Positions 35,019 through 46,939 of a DNA stretch of 64,000 nt are shown here, piece by piece (the first letter of the stretch is position 1; the number at the start of each line of letters is the position of its first letter). The notes beneath the pieces are model-generated. The model was not told the origin of the DNA. It was given only the letters and a program-made list of their open reading frames with translations, and did not search any database. Location of the stretch: the NCBI GenBank assembly GCA_036172665.1, contig CM069871.1:7936001-8000000 (forward strand), in the 5' to 3' direction. Made by a program: the position numbers and the translations under genes. The DNA is from Prosopocoilus inquinatus (Eukaryota; Arthropoda; Insecta; Coleoptera; Lucanidae).

Positions 35019-36669
35019 TCAATCGGGAATGTTAAGGTCCATAGGATTCGGTGCCAAAGCGCTTTGAATATCGCCCGGAGCGCTCTCGGTGGCTGAACAA
35101 AACTTGAACTGACCCACGCTGCACACTGCGCTCAACAGAGGGATTACGGTTTTCACGATGTCGCAGATTTTATCTATTGCGTTGGTAACTTTGACCGTGT
35201 GCTTCCCCAGCGAATTGCCAACATCGCTCGCCACTTGGCCAAATCTGATCAACGTGCGACGCTGAAACAATTTTTTTTTGTTTGGTTAAAAATATCAACT
35301 GAGGGATGCGAGCCGCAATTTTTCTTGATGGTGTAAGGTGTAACCGAAAAAGCATTTCAAGCTGAAACTTTTGCAAAAAACCACAAGTCTCTAATGTCAT
35401 TTGTTCGGAAGATATTTGCATTTCTTTGAAATACTGCAACAGTCTTAATTAAAAAAAAAAGTTGAATAACTCGAAAACGGTTTAGATTAGACCCTACGTA
35501 TGGTACACAAAGTCACATTAAAATTCAGTCCGGAACCCGAAAATGTAAAAATATATAGGGTGTTCCATTTAAAATAACGAAGTGACATAACGCCCAGACC
35601 AAACGGAACACTCCGTATACACCAAACTAATTCCAAAATATGCCCTACATGACACCGAGTAACTTTCATTTGAATAATTTTTTTATAAAGTGAGTAACTA
35701 AAGAGGTATGAAGGAAGTTGTTTTAACTGGAACATCCTGTAGGTATATTCCATCAAAAAAAAAAAAAAAATTGAATATATTTTGTTGATTAAATTTATTT
35801 ACTTTTTCTAGTTATTGGATTAGTGGACCGTCGACGATTCCAAAAATATAAATAGACGCCGTTCTGGCAATTCGAGGTAAACGATTTATGAAATTGATTT
35901 CTGACTTTTTGCCGAAAACCAGAAACGCTACAAACAAAGAAAATCGAGATCAAAAGGGGGTTGAAAAGAAAGAGGTTATATTGGCTCGTTGGTTTTTTGG
36001 TTATTATTGAAACACGAGGAGAAAAGGGGTTCCCGTCTTTTTTTTTCAAACTGTTACCCTTTTCCATCCCCGACTGCAAGTCTTTTACAACGGACTTTGA
36101 CTTTTCGAAGAGTGCTGCACTAAGACACGGGGTGGACACTCTTCATCTTAATAAATTCAAAGTCAGGCACGACCGGGATTTATATGATTTGAGTGACCTA
36201 ATTTCAGTGGATTTTAATAAAAAATTGATTAATTATGGAATATCCAGATGTTCGATTAGCTTTCGTAACAATAGGTGTTGGGTCCCGGAAAATATACAGC
36301 GCGTTCCATTAAAAATAACGAAGTGACATAACACCCAAATCAAACAGAACACTCTGTATACACCAAACTAATTTCAAAATACATTCCGTATGATACGAAG
36401 TAACTTTCACTTGAAACACTTTTTTGTAAAATGAGTAACGAAAGAGGTATGAAGGAGACCGTCTTAAGTGGAACACCCTGTGCGTATAGTATAAAATTGA
36501 TTATTGTCCTTACCACCCATCCTGGTTTATTTTCGTCGGCGTAATCGACATCCGGCCCGAATTTAGTCACAATTACATCGCTCCGGATCGAATCGGTCAC
36601 CGGAATCGATCTGGATTCTGTGTGGTACCAAAAATGGCAAAGAAGAATTCCGAACAGGAACAACTTCAT
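35019..36669 (-). CDS. Small secreted protein, two exons, function unknown
   Basis: Exon 1 is 36514-36669 (52 codons) and exon 2 is 35261-35019 (80 codons plus stop), giving 132 aa. The donor (TGGGTG, then GTAAGG) and acceptor (TTGTTTCAG, then CGTCGC) are consensus and in phase 0. The N-terminus MKLFLFGILLCHFW is a typical signal peptide, probably cleaved near 18-22. The mature part begins acidic (DVDYADENKPGW), turns basic and amphipathic after the splice (RRTLIRFGQVASD), and ends in a Cys-containing region (Cys at about 86, 99 and 106) and an acidic tail. Three mature cysteines and no known spacing pattern exclude defensin-like classes. I do not recognise the family. The intron (35262-36513) carries a repeat found also beside the cecropin at 62 kb. 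Extracellular role inferred. Confidence 0.75.
35340..35765. repeat. Dispersed repeat in the intron (copy 1)
   Basis: This segment, with AACGGTTTAGATTAGACCCT and TAGGGTGTTCCATTTAAAAT, recurs at about 61980-62390 with roughly 90 percent identity by eye. A shorter, more diverged relative of its right half lies at about 36296-36485 in the same intron. Ends with CAGGGTGT/CATCCTGTA-type motifs suggest a transposon, but its limits are unclear. A long minus-strand ORF (35487-35756) recurs in the other copy at 62108-62377 and may be a by-product or a degenerate element protein. Confidence 0.7.
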
Positions 36670-38029
36670 TTTACAATATCGTCTTCTTCAAGAAGCAGAT
36701 GCGTAAATGATTAGGTACCTAAAGACGATAAACAAGTGACTGTACTTGGGTCTTTGTGTTTTTCTTTTTTTGTTTCCTGGGTTGGTTAACCATTAGATAC
36801 CATTAGATAGGTGTTTGGCATCCTCTTTTGATAGTACTGAGGAAGTTTGCTGATTGCAAATTATTTACTTGTACCTTGTAATGGTAACAGTGATGGAAAA
36901 TAACGCTACATTAAACTGACTATCATTTTGGTTGTCAGGAACAATAGGAAATGATGGCATATTATTTGCATGAAACTTAAAATTCCACGGTAACTCGTGG
37001 TATGAAAATGCACCTAAATCCGTGCTTTACTTATAATTACAGATCGGAATCACACATTTCAATGTAACCATGTAAGCGACGTACTCCATCTACATTGTTG
37101 TAAAGCAGTCGCGTAAACCGATTTGGATTTCTGGACACTCCCCAAATTATTTTGAAAATTATTGTGCAATTAAAATTGAAAATTATTTGGTTTCTTTTGC
37201 ATGAACAAGCCCACTTGTCCTCTTTTTGATGACGTCAAAATATGCGATTCCGTTCTTTACTTGTAAAATAAAATAAATATCTACAGGGCGTCTCAAGAGT
37301 GCGTTCGTGGATAATATTTTTTAAGTAAATTGACTTTTGTCATTTTGAAATTTCTGACAGACTTTTCAACTTAGAACTTTTTTAGAAATTTCCGTAACTC
37401 CGCCAGTTTTGGGATTTTTTCACGATTTTCCATCGTCTTCAGAATTTTGTCCTTTTCTGAGAAGTAGTAGAAGTTATTAATTATTTGTGCGTCTTTTATT
37501 ATTTCTTTTAAACCAGGAAAAATTGAATAATTGTTTAGTATAGATAACCAGCAAACGACCGTGGTAATTGGGTTGCCTATACTGTCTTCCTGTTTAAAAA
37601 AGTAATTTTTCTGCAATAAAAAAAAAACTGCAAGATGGTTTTAAAATTAAAAAATAGGAAAATTATATAATCTCAGTGAATCGTTATCAAGTTTATCAGA
37701 TTCCCAATAAGAAAATCTAATAATCTGATGCGGAGGCAACCAGCAAACGACTGTGTTGATTGGGCTGCCTATACTAACATTTCTTGTTTTTTAAAACAGT
37801 CTGATTTATTATTTTTTAAACAAAGACATATGTATTGCTGTTTTTTTTTTGGGAACATAAAAATTATTACTACATTACTATTTTATGTTTTGTTTCCGCG
37901 CACTTGCTTCATTAATTCAAGCGAAAATTACAAAAGAATTTAATTTTTAATTTTTTCACGTCTGCTATTTTTTTTTTTTAGTATACAAGCGATGCGCAGA
38001 ATTTTGTAGGAGACTCAAATTTAACATCA
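36670..38029. other. Upstream of the secreted-protein gene; two hairpin-family copies
   Basis: No further gene recognised. Hairpin-family copies lie at 37539-37581 (left arm one base off, TATAGATAACC) and 37733-37773 (right arm GGCTGCCTATA). Between them is the family's typical ATAATCTCAGTGAATCG phrase (about 37668). The remainder is A/T-rich. Confidence 0.6.
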
Positions 38030-40341
38030 CTTAGGGTCTACCGTTTAAAATAAAGAAGTATCACTGTTTTTATTCACCCTGTATAGACGAAAATTACTTT
38101 ATGTTGGAAAGCTCTAAAGTTTAAAACAAAAAGGTCTTGAAACTTTTTTGCATCTCCAGTAGTTATCGAGATGTTTCCTGAGATCAGACTATTCAGACAT
38201 CCTGTATGTAATGCAGTGTCGATTGTCATTTGTTGCTCCTTTCTTGATTTAAAAATTTCTGGGCAGTTGTCGATTACGACGATTACTATCTGGTTTTGTC
38301 ATTTTAATTCTGTTTATCACTGTCAAAAATCAAGTTTTTTTTTTAGTTCAAATTTCGTACAGTGACGACAGTCATTTGTTTTTGGCCAGTTGTCATCTGT
38401 TTTTGTACATATTTTGACATTATTTGCGGCCTTCTGTTTTTATCGATTATATTTATTTTTTGCACTGTTGTTTTCCATCTGTTTTTGTTTCTTTTCTTCG
38501 ATGACTACCGTCACTTGTTTTTGTCGATTGTCATATGCTTGCTTTTGTCCAATTGAAAGTACCGATTTTTTTAGAGTGTCTTATCATCGGTTTTTTTTTT
38601 TTTATTTGAACATGTTAACACCGTCGATTGTCAACCGTCATTGTCGGTTAAAAAAATTTGCAGTGTCCATTAATTCTCATATCCGTATGTGATAATCCGT
38701 TTGAAAATGTTTACTAGTGTCGACTGTCACTTGTTTTTTGTCGATATGAATATTAAGTCCGTTCTCTGATTTTCTTTTGATGCCTTGGAGAGTCGAGTGT
38801 CATCTGTTTTTGTCTATTCAAAGTCTTTCTTGAGCTTGAAGCATCATTTTTTTAGAGTGTCTGTGTTTTTTCTTCGATTCGTTATCGTCCGTCAGTAACA
38901 AAAAAATTGCGGTGTCGATTGTCACATGTTTTGCAAATTTTACCCGAGCGTCGACTGTCACTTGTTTCCGTCAGTTCGAATATTTTCATTTCAGTTCATT
39001 TTCTCTTTTGTTGAATTGGAGAACCGACTGGCATTTGTCCAATCATTTTTTCGAGTTTTTAGAGTGTCGATCGTCACTTGTTTCAGTCGATTCGAATATT
39101 AAGTTATTTTTTTCTTTTGTTGCCTTGGAGAGTCGACTGACACCGGTTTTTATCCAATCATTTTTTTTTTGAATTATCGATTTTTTTAAGATGTCAATCG
39201 TCATGTTTTTTTTTCAAATGTCCTCCGTCTTTTCCCATTAAAAAAAATTGCCGTGATAGTTCATTGTTACATGTTTGAAAATTTTTTCTAATGTCGACCG
39301 TCGCTTTTTTTTACCTTGCAAAGTTGATTGTCATTTGTCTTTTTTTTTTCGATTTAAACATTTTTGTACCGTCGCGTCGTTTATAATCCGTCTGTGTTCA
39401 TTAAAATTCGTTGCTCCGTTTCTACCAACAAAAAAAATCTGTCGCAATGTCGATCGTCGCTTGTTTTTGTAAATTTATAAACATTTGTTTTTTTTTTAGT
39501 GTCGATTGTCATTTATTTCAGAAAAAGCTATCAACCGATAGCTAAACGTTGAGTTTTTATACATTTTTTGTCTTTTTTTTGTATCTCAAACAATTGTCGA
39601 GATATTTATTTCCCGAGAACACGTTGTTGGGACACCCTGTATAATTACATTCGAATAATAAGTTCTTTTTTCTTTTGTTACTGTTTTTTTTTTTGTCGAT
39701 TTGAACATCTTTACGTCGTCGTTTGTAATCCGTTTGTGTTCATTCAAATTCGATTCGGCCAACAAAAAATTTTTCGGATTGTCGTTCATTGTTTGTTTTT
39801 GTAGATTAATAAATTGTTTTTTTTTTTTTAGTGCCGATCGTCTTTTATTTCTGATGAACCTATCAATCGACAGTGAAACGTTAAATTTTTATGTAGTTTT
39901 CGTCTTTTTTTTGTACCTTAAACACTTATGGAGATATTGTTCGAGATCACCACATTATTGGGACACCATCTACATTTACATTTTATTTCGAATATTGTGT
40001 TCTTTTTTTTCTTTTATTACCTTAGAAAGTCGATTGTCATCTGTCTTTTTTTTCGATTTAAAAATTTTTGCACTGTCGCGTCGTTTGTAATCCATCTGTG
40101 TTCGTTAAAATTCGTTTCGACCAACAAAAACATTTCTCGCAGGTCGATCGTCGCTTGTTTTTTTAGATTTACAAACACTTGTTTTTCTTTTACAGCGTCT
40201 ATTGTCCTTTATTTCTGATGAACCTATCAGCTGATAGTGAAACGTTGAATTTTTATATAATTTTCGTCGTCTTTTTTTGTATCTCCAATAGTTGTCGAAA
40301 TATTTATCGCCGCCTGGGAATACGTTGTTGGGTCACCTGTA
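37994..40341. repeat. TCGATTGTCA array A with foldback arm
   Basis: It opens with a 210-bp half of the foldback family at 46311-46900 (GCAGAATTTTGTAGG to CATCCTGTATG) and passes within about 10 bases into a T-rich array. Variants of GTCGATTGTCATTTGTTTTT recur roughly every 50-110 bases, with GATTCGAATATT and TTAAAAAAATTGC phrases between. From about 39580 a larger unit of about 320-370 bp is visible, marked by TTGGGACACC or close variants at 39627, 39958, 40328 and 40585. ORFs here are compositional. Confidence 0.75.
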
Positions 40342-41404
40342 GAGGTTTTTTTTTTTTTTAAATATTTTGCACTCTATCTAGAGGGTTTATTTTAGGAGTT
40401 AGAGAGAAACTTTAAATGCAAAAGTTGTAGGGTTGTATGCCTATTATCTTTTAGAGTTATCATAAGAAACAAAAGAGCATCGGAAATTGAAAAAAAAAAT
40501 TGTTTTCTTTTTCAATTTCAAAAAATTGTTTTTTTTTTTAATCTCAAACAGTTGTCGAGATATTTATTTCCCGAGAACACGTTGTTGGGACACCCTGTAT
40601 AATTACATTCGAATAATAAGTTCATTTTTCTTTTGTTACTGTTTTTTTTTGTCGATTTGAACATCTTTACGTCATCGTTTGTAATCCGTTTGTGTTTATT
40701 CAAATTCTTTTCGTTTTATGCCTATTATCTTTTAGAGTTATCGGAAGAAACAGAAGCGGATCGCAAATTGAAGAAAAGAACACAATGTTTATTTTTTTTA
40801 ATGGAACGCCCTGTATATTGTTTGCTAAGATGAAAGATCATGTTTTCCTGATTTCAAAAATAAATAATATGTTGACCTTTGGAGGGGTCGTTCGTGATAT
40901 AATTAAGTTTAATATGTCAGCCTAATGACGTTTAAAAAATCAAGACGGCCTGGAAAGATGCTTACAAAAGTATTAAATGGCTGTTTTAGTTTGCAATAAA
41001 CAATAGAAATTCGATTACTGGAAACTCTACACAATGGATTAATGATAAATAACAAAATTCCAGGCCACCTTAATATTTTAAGTATTAATTAATTGATATT
41101 CTAACCTCAAATATCTCATAAAAGGTTCTTCAAAATATCAACACATTATATATTTTTGATATCAGAAAAATATGATATTTCATTTTAGCAAACAATATAC
41201 AGGGTGTTTCATTAAAAAAAACAATTTTTTGAAATTGAAAAAGAAAACAATTTTTTCTTTCAATTTCCGATGCTCTTTTGTTTCTTATGATGACTTTAAA
41301 AGATAATAGGCATAGAACCCTACAACTTTTGGACTTAAAGTTTTTCTCTAGCTCGTAAAATAAACCTTCTAGATAGGATGCAAAATATAAAAAAAAAAAC
41401 CCTG
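40342..41404. mobile_element. Foldback/TIR element interrupted by array sequence
   Basis: About 190 bp from 40342 is mirrored at 41215-41404, including AAAGTTGTAGGGTTGTATGCC against GGCATAGAACCCTACAACTTT (two or three mismatches). The right end is CCCTG next to TA; the left end is degenerate (TAGAGGTTTT). The interior holds a direct copy of array A (40541-40700, matching 39583-39760), so array sequence was captured or duplicated into it. A partial inner copy of the arm lies at about 40715-40820. Confidence 0.65.
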
Positions 41405-43389
41405 TACGTATACTTGGCAAACAATGTTTTTCTTTGCAATTTTAAACTGTACACAACACAATACAATGTGATATTTTTATCTCTTTCCAGTGCACTACTT
41501 TGTAACATTTTCTATCTCTATCTTACATATTGCAATTTCCCACACAAAATTAAAGTTGTGGATAAAAAAGACATCTCAAAGTAAATGAGAAGGAAAGAGT
41601 TTTCAATTTACCTGTCAAGGGATTTCAAGGTTTTTGGGATAAACGAAACAATAAATCTGACGTTTTTAGGTCACTTCCCAACGATTTCCCAGATTTCCCA
41701 ACGTTTCTGTCAGTCTATCTTCCGGCTTTATTTATTAACACATGCTTCACGTCTGTTCCAATAATTACCGGCTCTTCCGCCATAATTAAATGCAAAGTCA
41801 TTAGCTTGGCCGTCGAACGAAAGCCAGAAACTTAGAATACGTAATCCCAATCAGTTCCCAACGGAGGCGAAGCAATCTTAACACAAGTCTGACATGTAAT
41901 GAAACGGGTGACATGTGACACGTTCGACTAAATAACGTTCATTTGGACGTGGAGTTCTCCCCCGAATGAGACCGATTCGGATTTGCATAACACGCGGATT
42001 CGAGTGTTTCCCCGAACGACGCACTCCTGGATTTATTTTACGGCCCTGCATACGAACAGATGTGACCTCTTACGTATTCCAGAGAATCCACCGAGCGCAT
42101 TTAATGAACCGGAAATGGGATTCGGGGCATTTTATTTAGTTCGCATGTAATTTTAATAAAGTCTTTCTTTTTCTTCTTCCTATTTAGGGACGCCGCCGCG
42201 GCTCGCGCGCAAATCATTTAAACGGCCGGATAAATTAGGTTTTCCTAAATTTTTCAAGTACGCTGCGTGTGTTTACGCCACGCAGAAGAACGTTTACGCA
42301 GTTTAATTGGCAATTTACGGACTCTGGTGACCGTTTGCAATTTAATTAAAACACGCGATCATGTTTCTTTGAACATTGGGGCTTCGAACGACGTCCCTCC
42401 CCCGCCATCCTCCTCAACACTGCTATCCAGTTTGGGCATAACGCCCTGTGCGTTGGAACTGAGTTTGGCTCGCGAAATTCGAGAGCTTTCCGGCTTTAAT
42501 TAACTTTTTTTTTTTCAGGAGAACAACATTTTTTAATTTCATATTACACGTTCACATCCAGTGAAAGAAGGAATGTTTTAAATTGAACCGTCATAATTAT
42601 AATACTAGAACTGAATGCGTAGCTTGAGGTCATCAAACATATACAGTATTATTGGCCCTGATATCGAAAATCTCCTTGAGGAGTTCGTTGATATACAGTG
42701 TGTCCCCAAAAATTTAGTTCGCGATACGTATAATGAACCAAACATTTTTTGAATTCGGGTTTCATATTTTGCAATTCAGGTCTGCTGGGTGCGAAATGAA
42801 TTTATGCCGAATTTGACCTTGAAACTCTTCAAGGTAACGGAATTAATACCGAAAGGAATGAAATATGTTTAGGCAAAGTGGTATGCCTTTTGCGTTTAGG
42901 AGAAAATTTTACTAAAATAAAATTATTCTCGTTTGAAATTATAGAACTATACCAAATTTCAACGTCCCATTCATTCGTTTGTTTTTTTTTTACTTCAAAA
43001 TTACATCATTTTTAATCTGATTATTATTTTTTATTCATCCGCATATTTTAAATGGTAAAATTTAATTTTTCTCACTTTTTTATATTACACGTTCATTTTT
43101 CGCTTTTTTAAATTTATTAAAACATAAGTGTTATATTATTATTAACGTCTTGTATGAATGTCCTGAGTTATTTGTCTTTTGTTTTTGAGATTTGTTGTAT
43201 TTTGTTTTCCTTTTCCTTTTTTCTAAGTGATCGATTTTTTCTTCAACTTTCCCTTGTCCAGTCCAGTTCAGGGTTAGGCTCTCTTTTTATTTTATTTTTG
43301 ATTTTCTTAATTTGAGTTTAAGCGTTCGTTTTTAGTTTGACATAATCGATATTTTTAGATTTTTAGTTTGAAAAAATTTGTTTTTTTTT
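41405..43389. other. Intergenic with a GC-richer single-copy island
   Basis: About 41690-42510 is distinctly richer in G+C, non-repetitive and contains CGCCGCCGCGGCTCGCGCGC (about 42191-42210). A 78-codon ORF at 42267-42503 has no recognisable domain. Such an island in a repeat desert could be a regulatory or promoter region; nothing in it proves this. Confidence 0.4.
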
Positions 43390-44930
43390 GATTTATTGCA
43401 TGCGCAAGTCATTTTTCATTTCCTCTCACAATATCGTTCGATTGTCTTTTGTTTTTTTTTAATTTACTTTCACTTACTTTTTCCTATTTTGTTCTCAATT
43501 TGCCCTTCTTTTTTTATCCAAATCAGGGTAAGTTTTTTTTTTACTATAAGTAATTTTTTGGTTTAAATTTGAGCGATCACGTTTGGTTTCTAAATTTTGT
43601 TATTTTTTGAGAATCTCGCCTTTCATTTTTGTCTTCGATTTTTAATTTGATTGGGTTAAGAATTTTTTTTTTTAAATTAATGCGATCGTGTTTTGTCTCT
43701 GAAATTTATTAATTTTTCGTTTGTTGCTTGCGCAGACAACATTCTGCGTTTGTTTTTTCACGTTTTAGCAAGATCGTTCGATCGTCTTTTGTTTTTCTTG
43801 TTCAATTTACTTTTAGTTACTTTTTACCTATTTTGTTCTCATTTTGCTCTTTTTTTCATCCAAACAGGGTGATTTTATTTTATTTTAAGTAATTCAAAAA
43901 AAATGTTTTTTTTATTTATTGCTTGCGTAAGTCATTTTTCATTTCCTTTAACAATATCGTTCGATTGTCTTTTGTTTTTTTTTGTTTAATTTACTTTCAG
44001 TTACTTTTTCCTATTTTGTTCTTAATTTGACCTTTTTTTTATCCAAATCAGTTTAAGTTTTTTCTTTACTTTAAGTAATTTTTTGGTTTAAATTTGAGCG
44101 ATCACGTTTGGTTTCTAAATTTTGTTTTTTGGGAATCCCGCCTTTTATTTTTGTCTTCGATTTTTAATTTGATTGGGTTATGAATTTTTTTAAAATTAAT
44201 GCGATCTTGTATTGTCTCTGAAATTTATTAATTATTTGTTTGTTTGTTGCTTGCGCAAACAACATTCTATGTTTGTTTTTTCACTTTTTAGCAAGATCGT
44301 TGGATCATCTTTTGTTTTTGCTGTTTTATTTTAGAGTTATGTTTTTTCTTTATTATAACTGATTTTTGTATCTGAAATTTATTAATTTTTTGTTTGTTTG
44401 TTGCTTGCGCAAACATTCTGTGTTTGTTTTTTTTTTCAGTTTCTAGCAAGATCATGCGATTGTCTTTTGTTTTTGTTATTTTAGTTTAGAGTTGTGTTTT
44501 TTCTTTAATATGACTGATCTTTTGTTGTTTAAATTTAAGCGATCGCTTTTGTTTCTTTTGTTTTTCTTTTCCAAATTTTCGATAGAGAATTCTTCCCAAG
44601 GTACATATTTTCAATTGTGTCTTCGATTTTTGATTGATTTTTTGTTTTGTTTTGAAAACTAAAGCGATCGGTTTTTGTTTCTGAAATTTGTTTTTGTTTC
44701 TTCTTTATTTGTCCTACTTTCATATTATTTAGAAACATGATTCGATCGACTTTTGTTTTTTGTTTTTTTCTTTTTCTAGAAAAAATTTGTTGCAAATCTT
44801 TTTTGATTGCAGTGAAACCCTCGAGCAGCCTCTCATTATGCTTTGATAGTAAGCATGGGCGCTTTGCATGGGATGACTTATTAAGCAGCAAACTGACTGC
44901 AATTTGTCAATCCTAATGCACTGTCGGGTC
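43390..44930. repeat. T-rich higher-order repeat (about 520 bp)
   Basis: GCTTGCGCAAGTCATTTTTC at about 43399 recurs as GCTTGCGTAAGTCATTTTTC at about 43921, about 522 bases later, and the following TTTGAGCGATCACGTTTGG recurs likewise (43570 and 44094). Sub-motifs TTGCTTGCGCAAACAACATT and GCAAGATCGTTCGATCGTC repeat within and between units. ORFs on both strands are compositional. Confidence 0.7.
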
Positions 44931-46310
44931 AAAAAGTGATCGTAGAATGTCGCTGTTTAAACTGATTTTTTTTTCTATTTACATTTATTTGTTAATTTTC
45001 CGACTTTTTTTGTCCATTCGCCCTGTCTCAGTTAGGCTTATTTTTATTTTGACTATTTCAGTTGGTAAGAAACAGAAATTTACGCCGTCAGGTGCTAACA
45101 GGGGTGGACTATTATTTCAATATTCACTTTTTATTTGTATTTTGGTCAATGCATACGAAGTTAATATTTCACAAACGTTTTTCCCTAATTCCATTGTTGA
45201 AGAAAAGTTCTTGCAGCTGGAAAAGGTCGACAATGACGTAATATTACCAGAAGTGGTCGTTGAAAAATGAAAAAATCGGACTAGTCCTCGTTCAGTTCTT
45301 GTAAATGAAGAAATGTGTAAAGGGTCGACAATGACGTAACCTGACGTGGTTATTGCGTCAATAAACTTTGAATGGTCCAATTGACGGCATTTTCCTATGC
45401 ATAAAAAATTCTTAATCGACTGCATAATTAGGAGCAATATTGCATTACAGTTCGACGAAACTCTGCCCGCTTCTTATACCTGCCCTTGTTCGTGTTTTAA
45501 TTTATTATTGTATATAATTTAATCGCAACATAATTTTTATAAAAACTTGCAATTTGACGTACTGAATATTCGATCCTTTACACTACCGCGCTGCCACCAA
45601 TTTGTATCGGCCAGAAGGAGTTGAAAATGATGTCAAATTAAATTCTATCGTTGAGATACTTTCACATTTCGGAATTAACAATTTCCTGGAAGTCGAAATT
45701 GCAGTTTATTAATTATTATAGATAGAATTTAGTGCTCTTAATACAAAAAAGAAAAATTGTTATTCACGACTTGTTCGCTCGCTCACATTCGCATCCTAAG
45801 TTATGGCAATTTTCATATCAACATTTGCTTCGAATTGAATTGTCGAGGGATGAATGGACACGTGCAGGGCACCTATACAACAGATGCATACTTCCGAGGG
45901 AGATATATGTATGTATGTGTGTGCTGCCTGCCGCCTCCTCCACCACCCCATCCCCAAGTCTGCTCCCACGTATGGATGGATCAAAGTCGATTATGAGAGC
46001 CATAACAAGTGCGCATCGGCCCGCAAACCCCCAGAATGGAACTTGATTGAATTGAGCCGTGTTTTCCGCACGTTAGAACACCGAGATTAAGACGCATTCC
46101 CCATAAAAAATGGGGCTCGCCCTCGGAGGGTGTAATCGTGATTTTTATCGCATTTTTTAAGTAACTGAAGAAATATTTTCTTTCACCATCGAATACCGAA
46201 ATCAAATCGGTGTAATAGAACATTCAGTATGAGACGAGAGAGAATGGTTGAAGATAATTTGAATTTCCCGCTTCTCTATCTAAAGATTTTTATTCGTTTT
46301 TTTATTTATA
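44931..46310. other. Intergenic; fragment of the 567-bp repeat; one island
   Basis: About 45390-45445 (AAAAAATTCTTAATCGACTG followed by GCATAATTAGGAGCAATATT) is a diverged piece of the 5.6-8.8 kb tandem unit, here solitary. About 45720-46110 is a non-repetitive island with several overlapping short ORFs on both strands, none recognisable. Confidence 0.4.
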
Positions 46311-46900
46311 CGGGGTGTTCCAAACATGCGTTTTCGGGCAATATCTTGATAACTAATGAAGATAAAAAAAGTTTCAAGACATTTCTGTTTTGAATTTTAG
46401 AGATCTACAACATGAACTCATTTTCATCTCTACAGGGCGAATCATAACGAAGGTGCAGGATGCAACTTTTTTATTTCAAAAGGTACATCCTATATATGAT
46501 GTGAAATTTGGATTGACTATAAAATTCTACACATTTTTTGTGTACCATAATCTATGCCTAAATCTAGCCGTTCCGGAAATACTCAACATTTTATCTAAAA
46601 ATTACCGTTTTTGGATAAAATATGAAATATCTCAAAAACGGTAAGATTTAGGCCTAGACTATGGTTTACAAAAAATGTGCAGAATTTTATGATTCATTTA
46701 AATTTGACATCACAAACAGGTATGCCATTTGAAATAAAAAAAGGTCCATCTCGCACCGCTGTTATGATTCACCCTGTATATATGAAAATAATTTTATCTT
46801 CTAGACCTCTAAAATTTGAAACAAAATTGTCTTGAAACTTTTTTTGTACCTTCGGTAGTTATCGAGATATTGCCCGTGAACACGCTGTTGGGACACGCTG
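46311..46900. mobile_element. Foldback element (590 bp)
   Basis: The two arms of about 290 bp are reverse complements at moderate divergence, meeting near 46605. The left end is CGGGGTGTTCC and the right end GGGACACGCTG; TATA/TA lies outside both. Shared phrases include AAAGTTTCAAGACA near each end and CCTAAATCT with CCGTT near the centre. The 84-codon ORF inside is a by-product. The right arm recurs next to array A (37994-38203) and at the end of array B (49276-49388). Confidence 0.8.
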
Positions 46901-46939
46901 TATAATGAGGAATACGAAAGATATAGTAGGCAGAATAAT

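Noticed and set aside
38171..40361. Many Phe/Ser/Cys-rich ORFs in the T-rich arrays
   Set aside because: They are translations of low-complexity repeats, overlap in several frames and have no conserved features. The same holds for 16658-17553 and 47282-49287.
44535..44932. 118-codon Lys-rich ORF on the minus strand
   Set aside because: Complement of a T-rich repeat tract; its composition explains the open frame.
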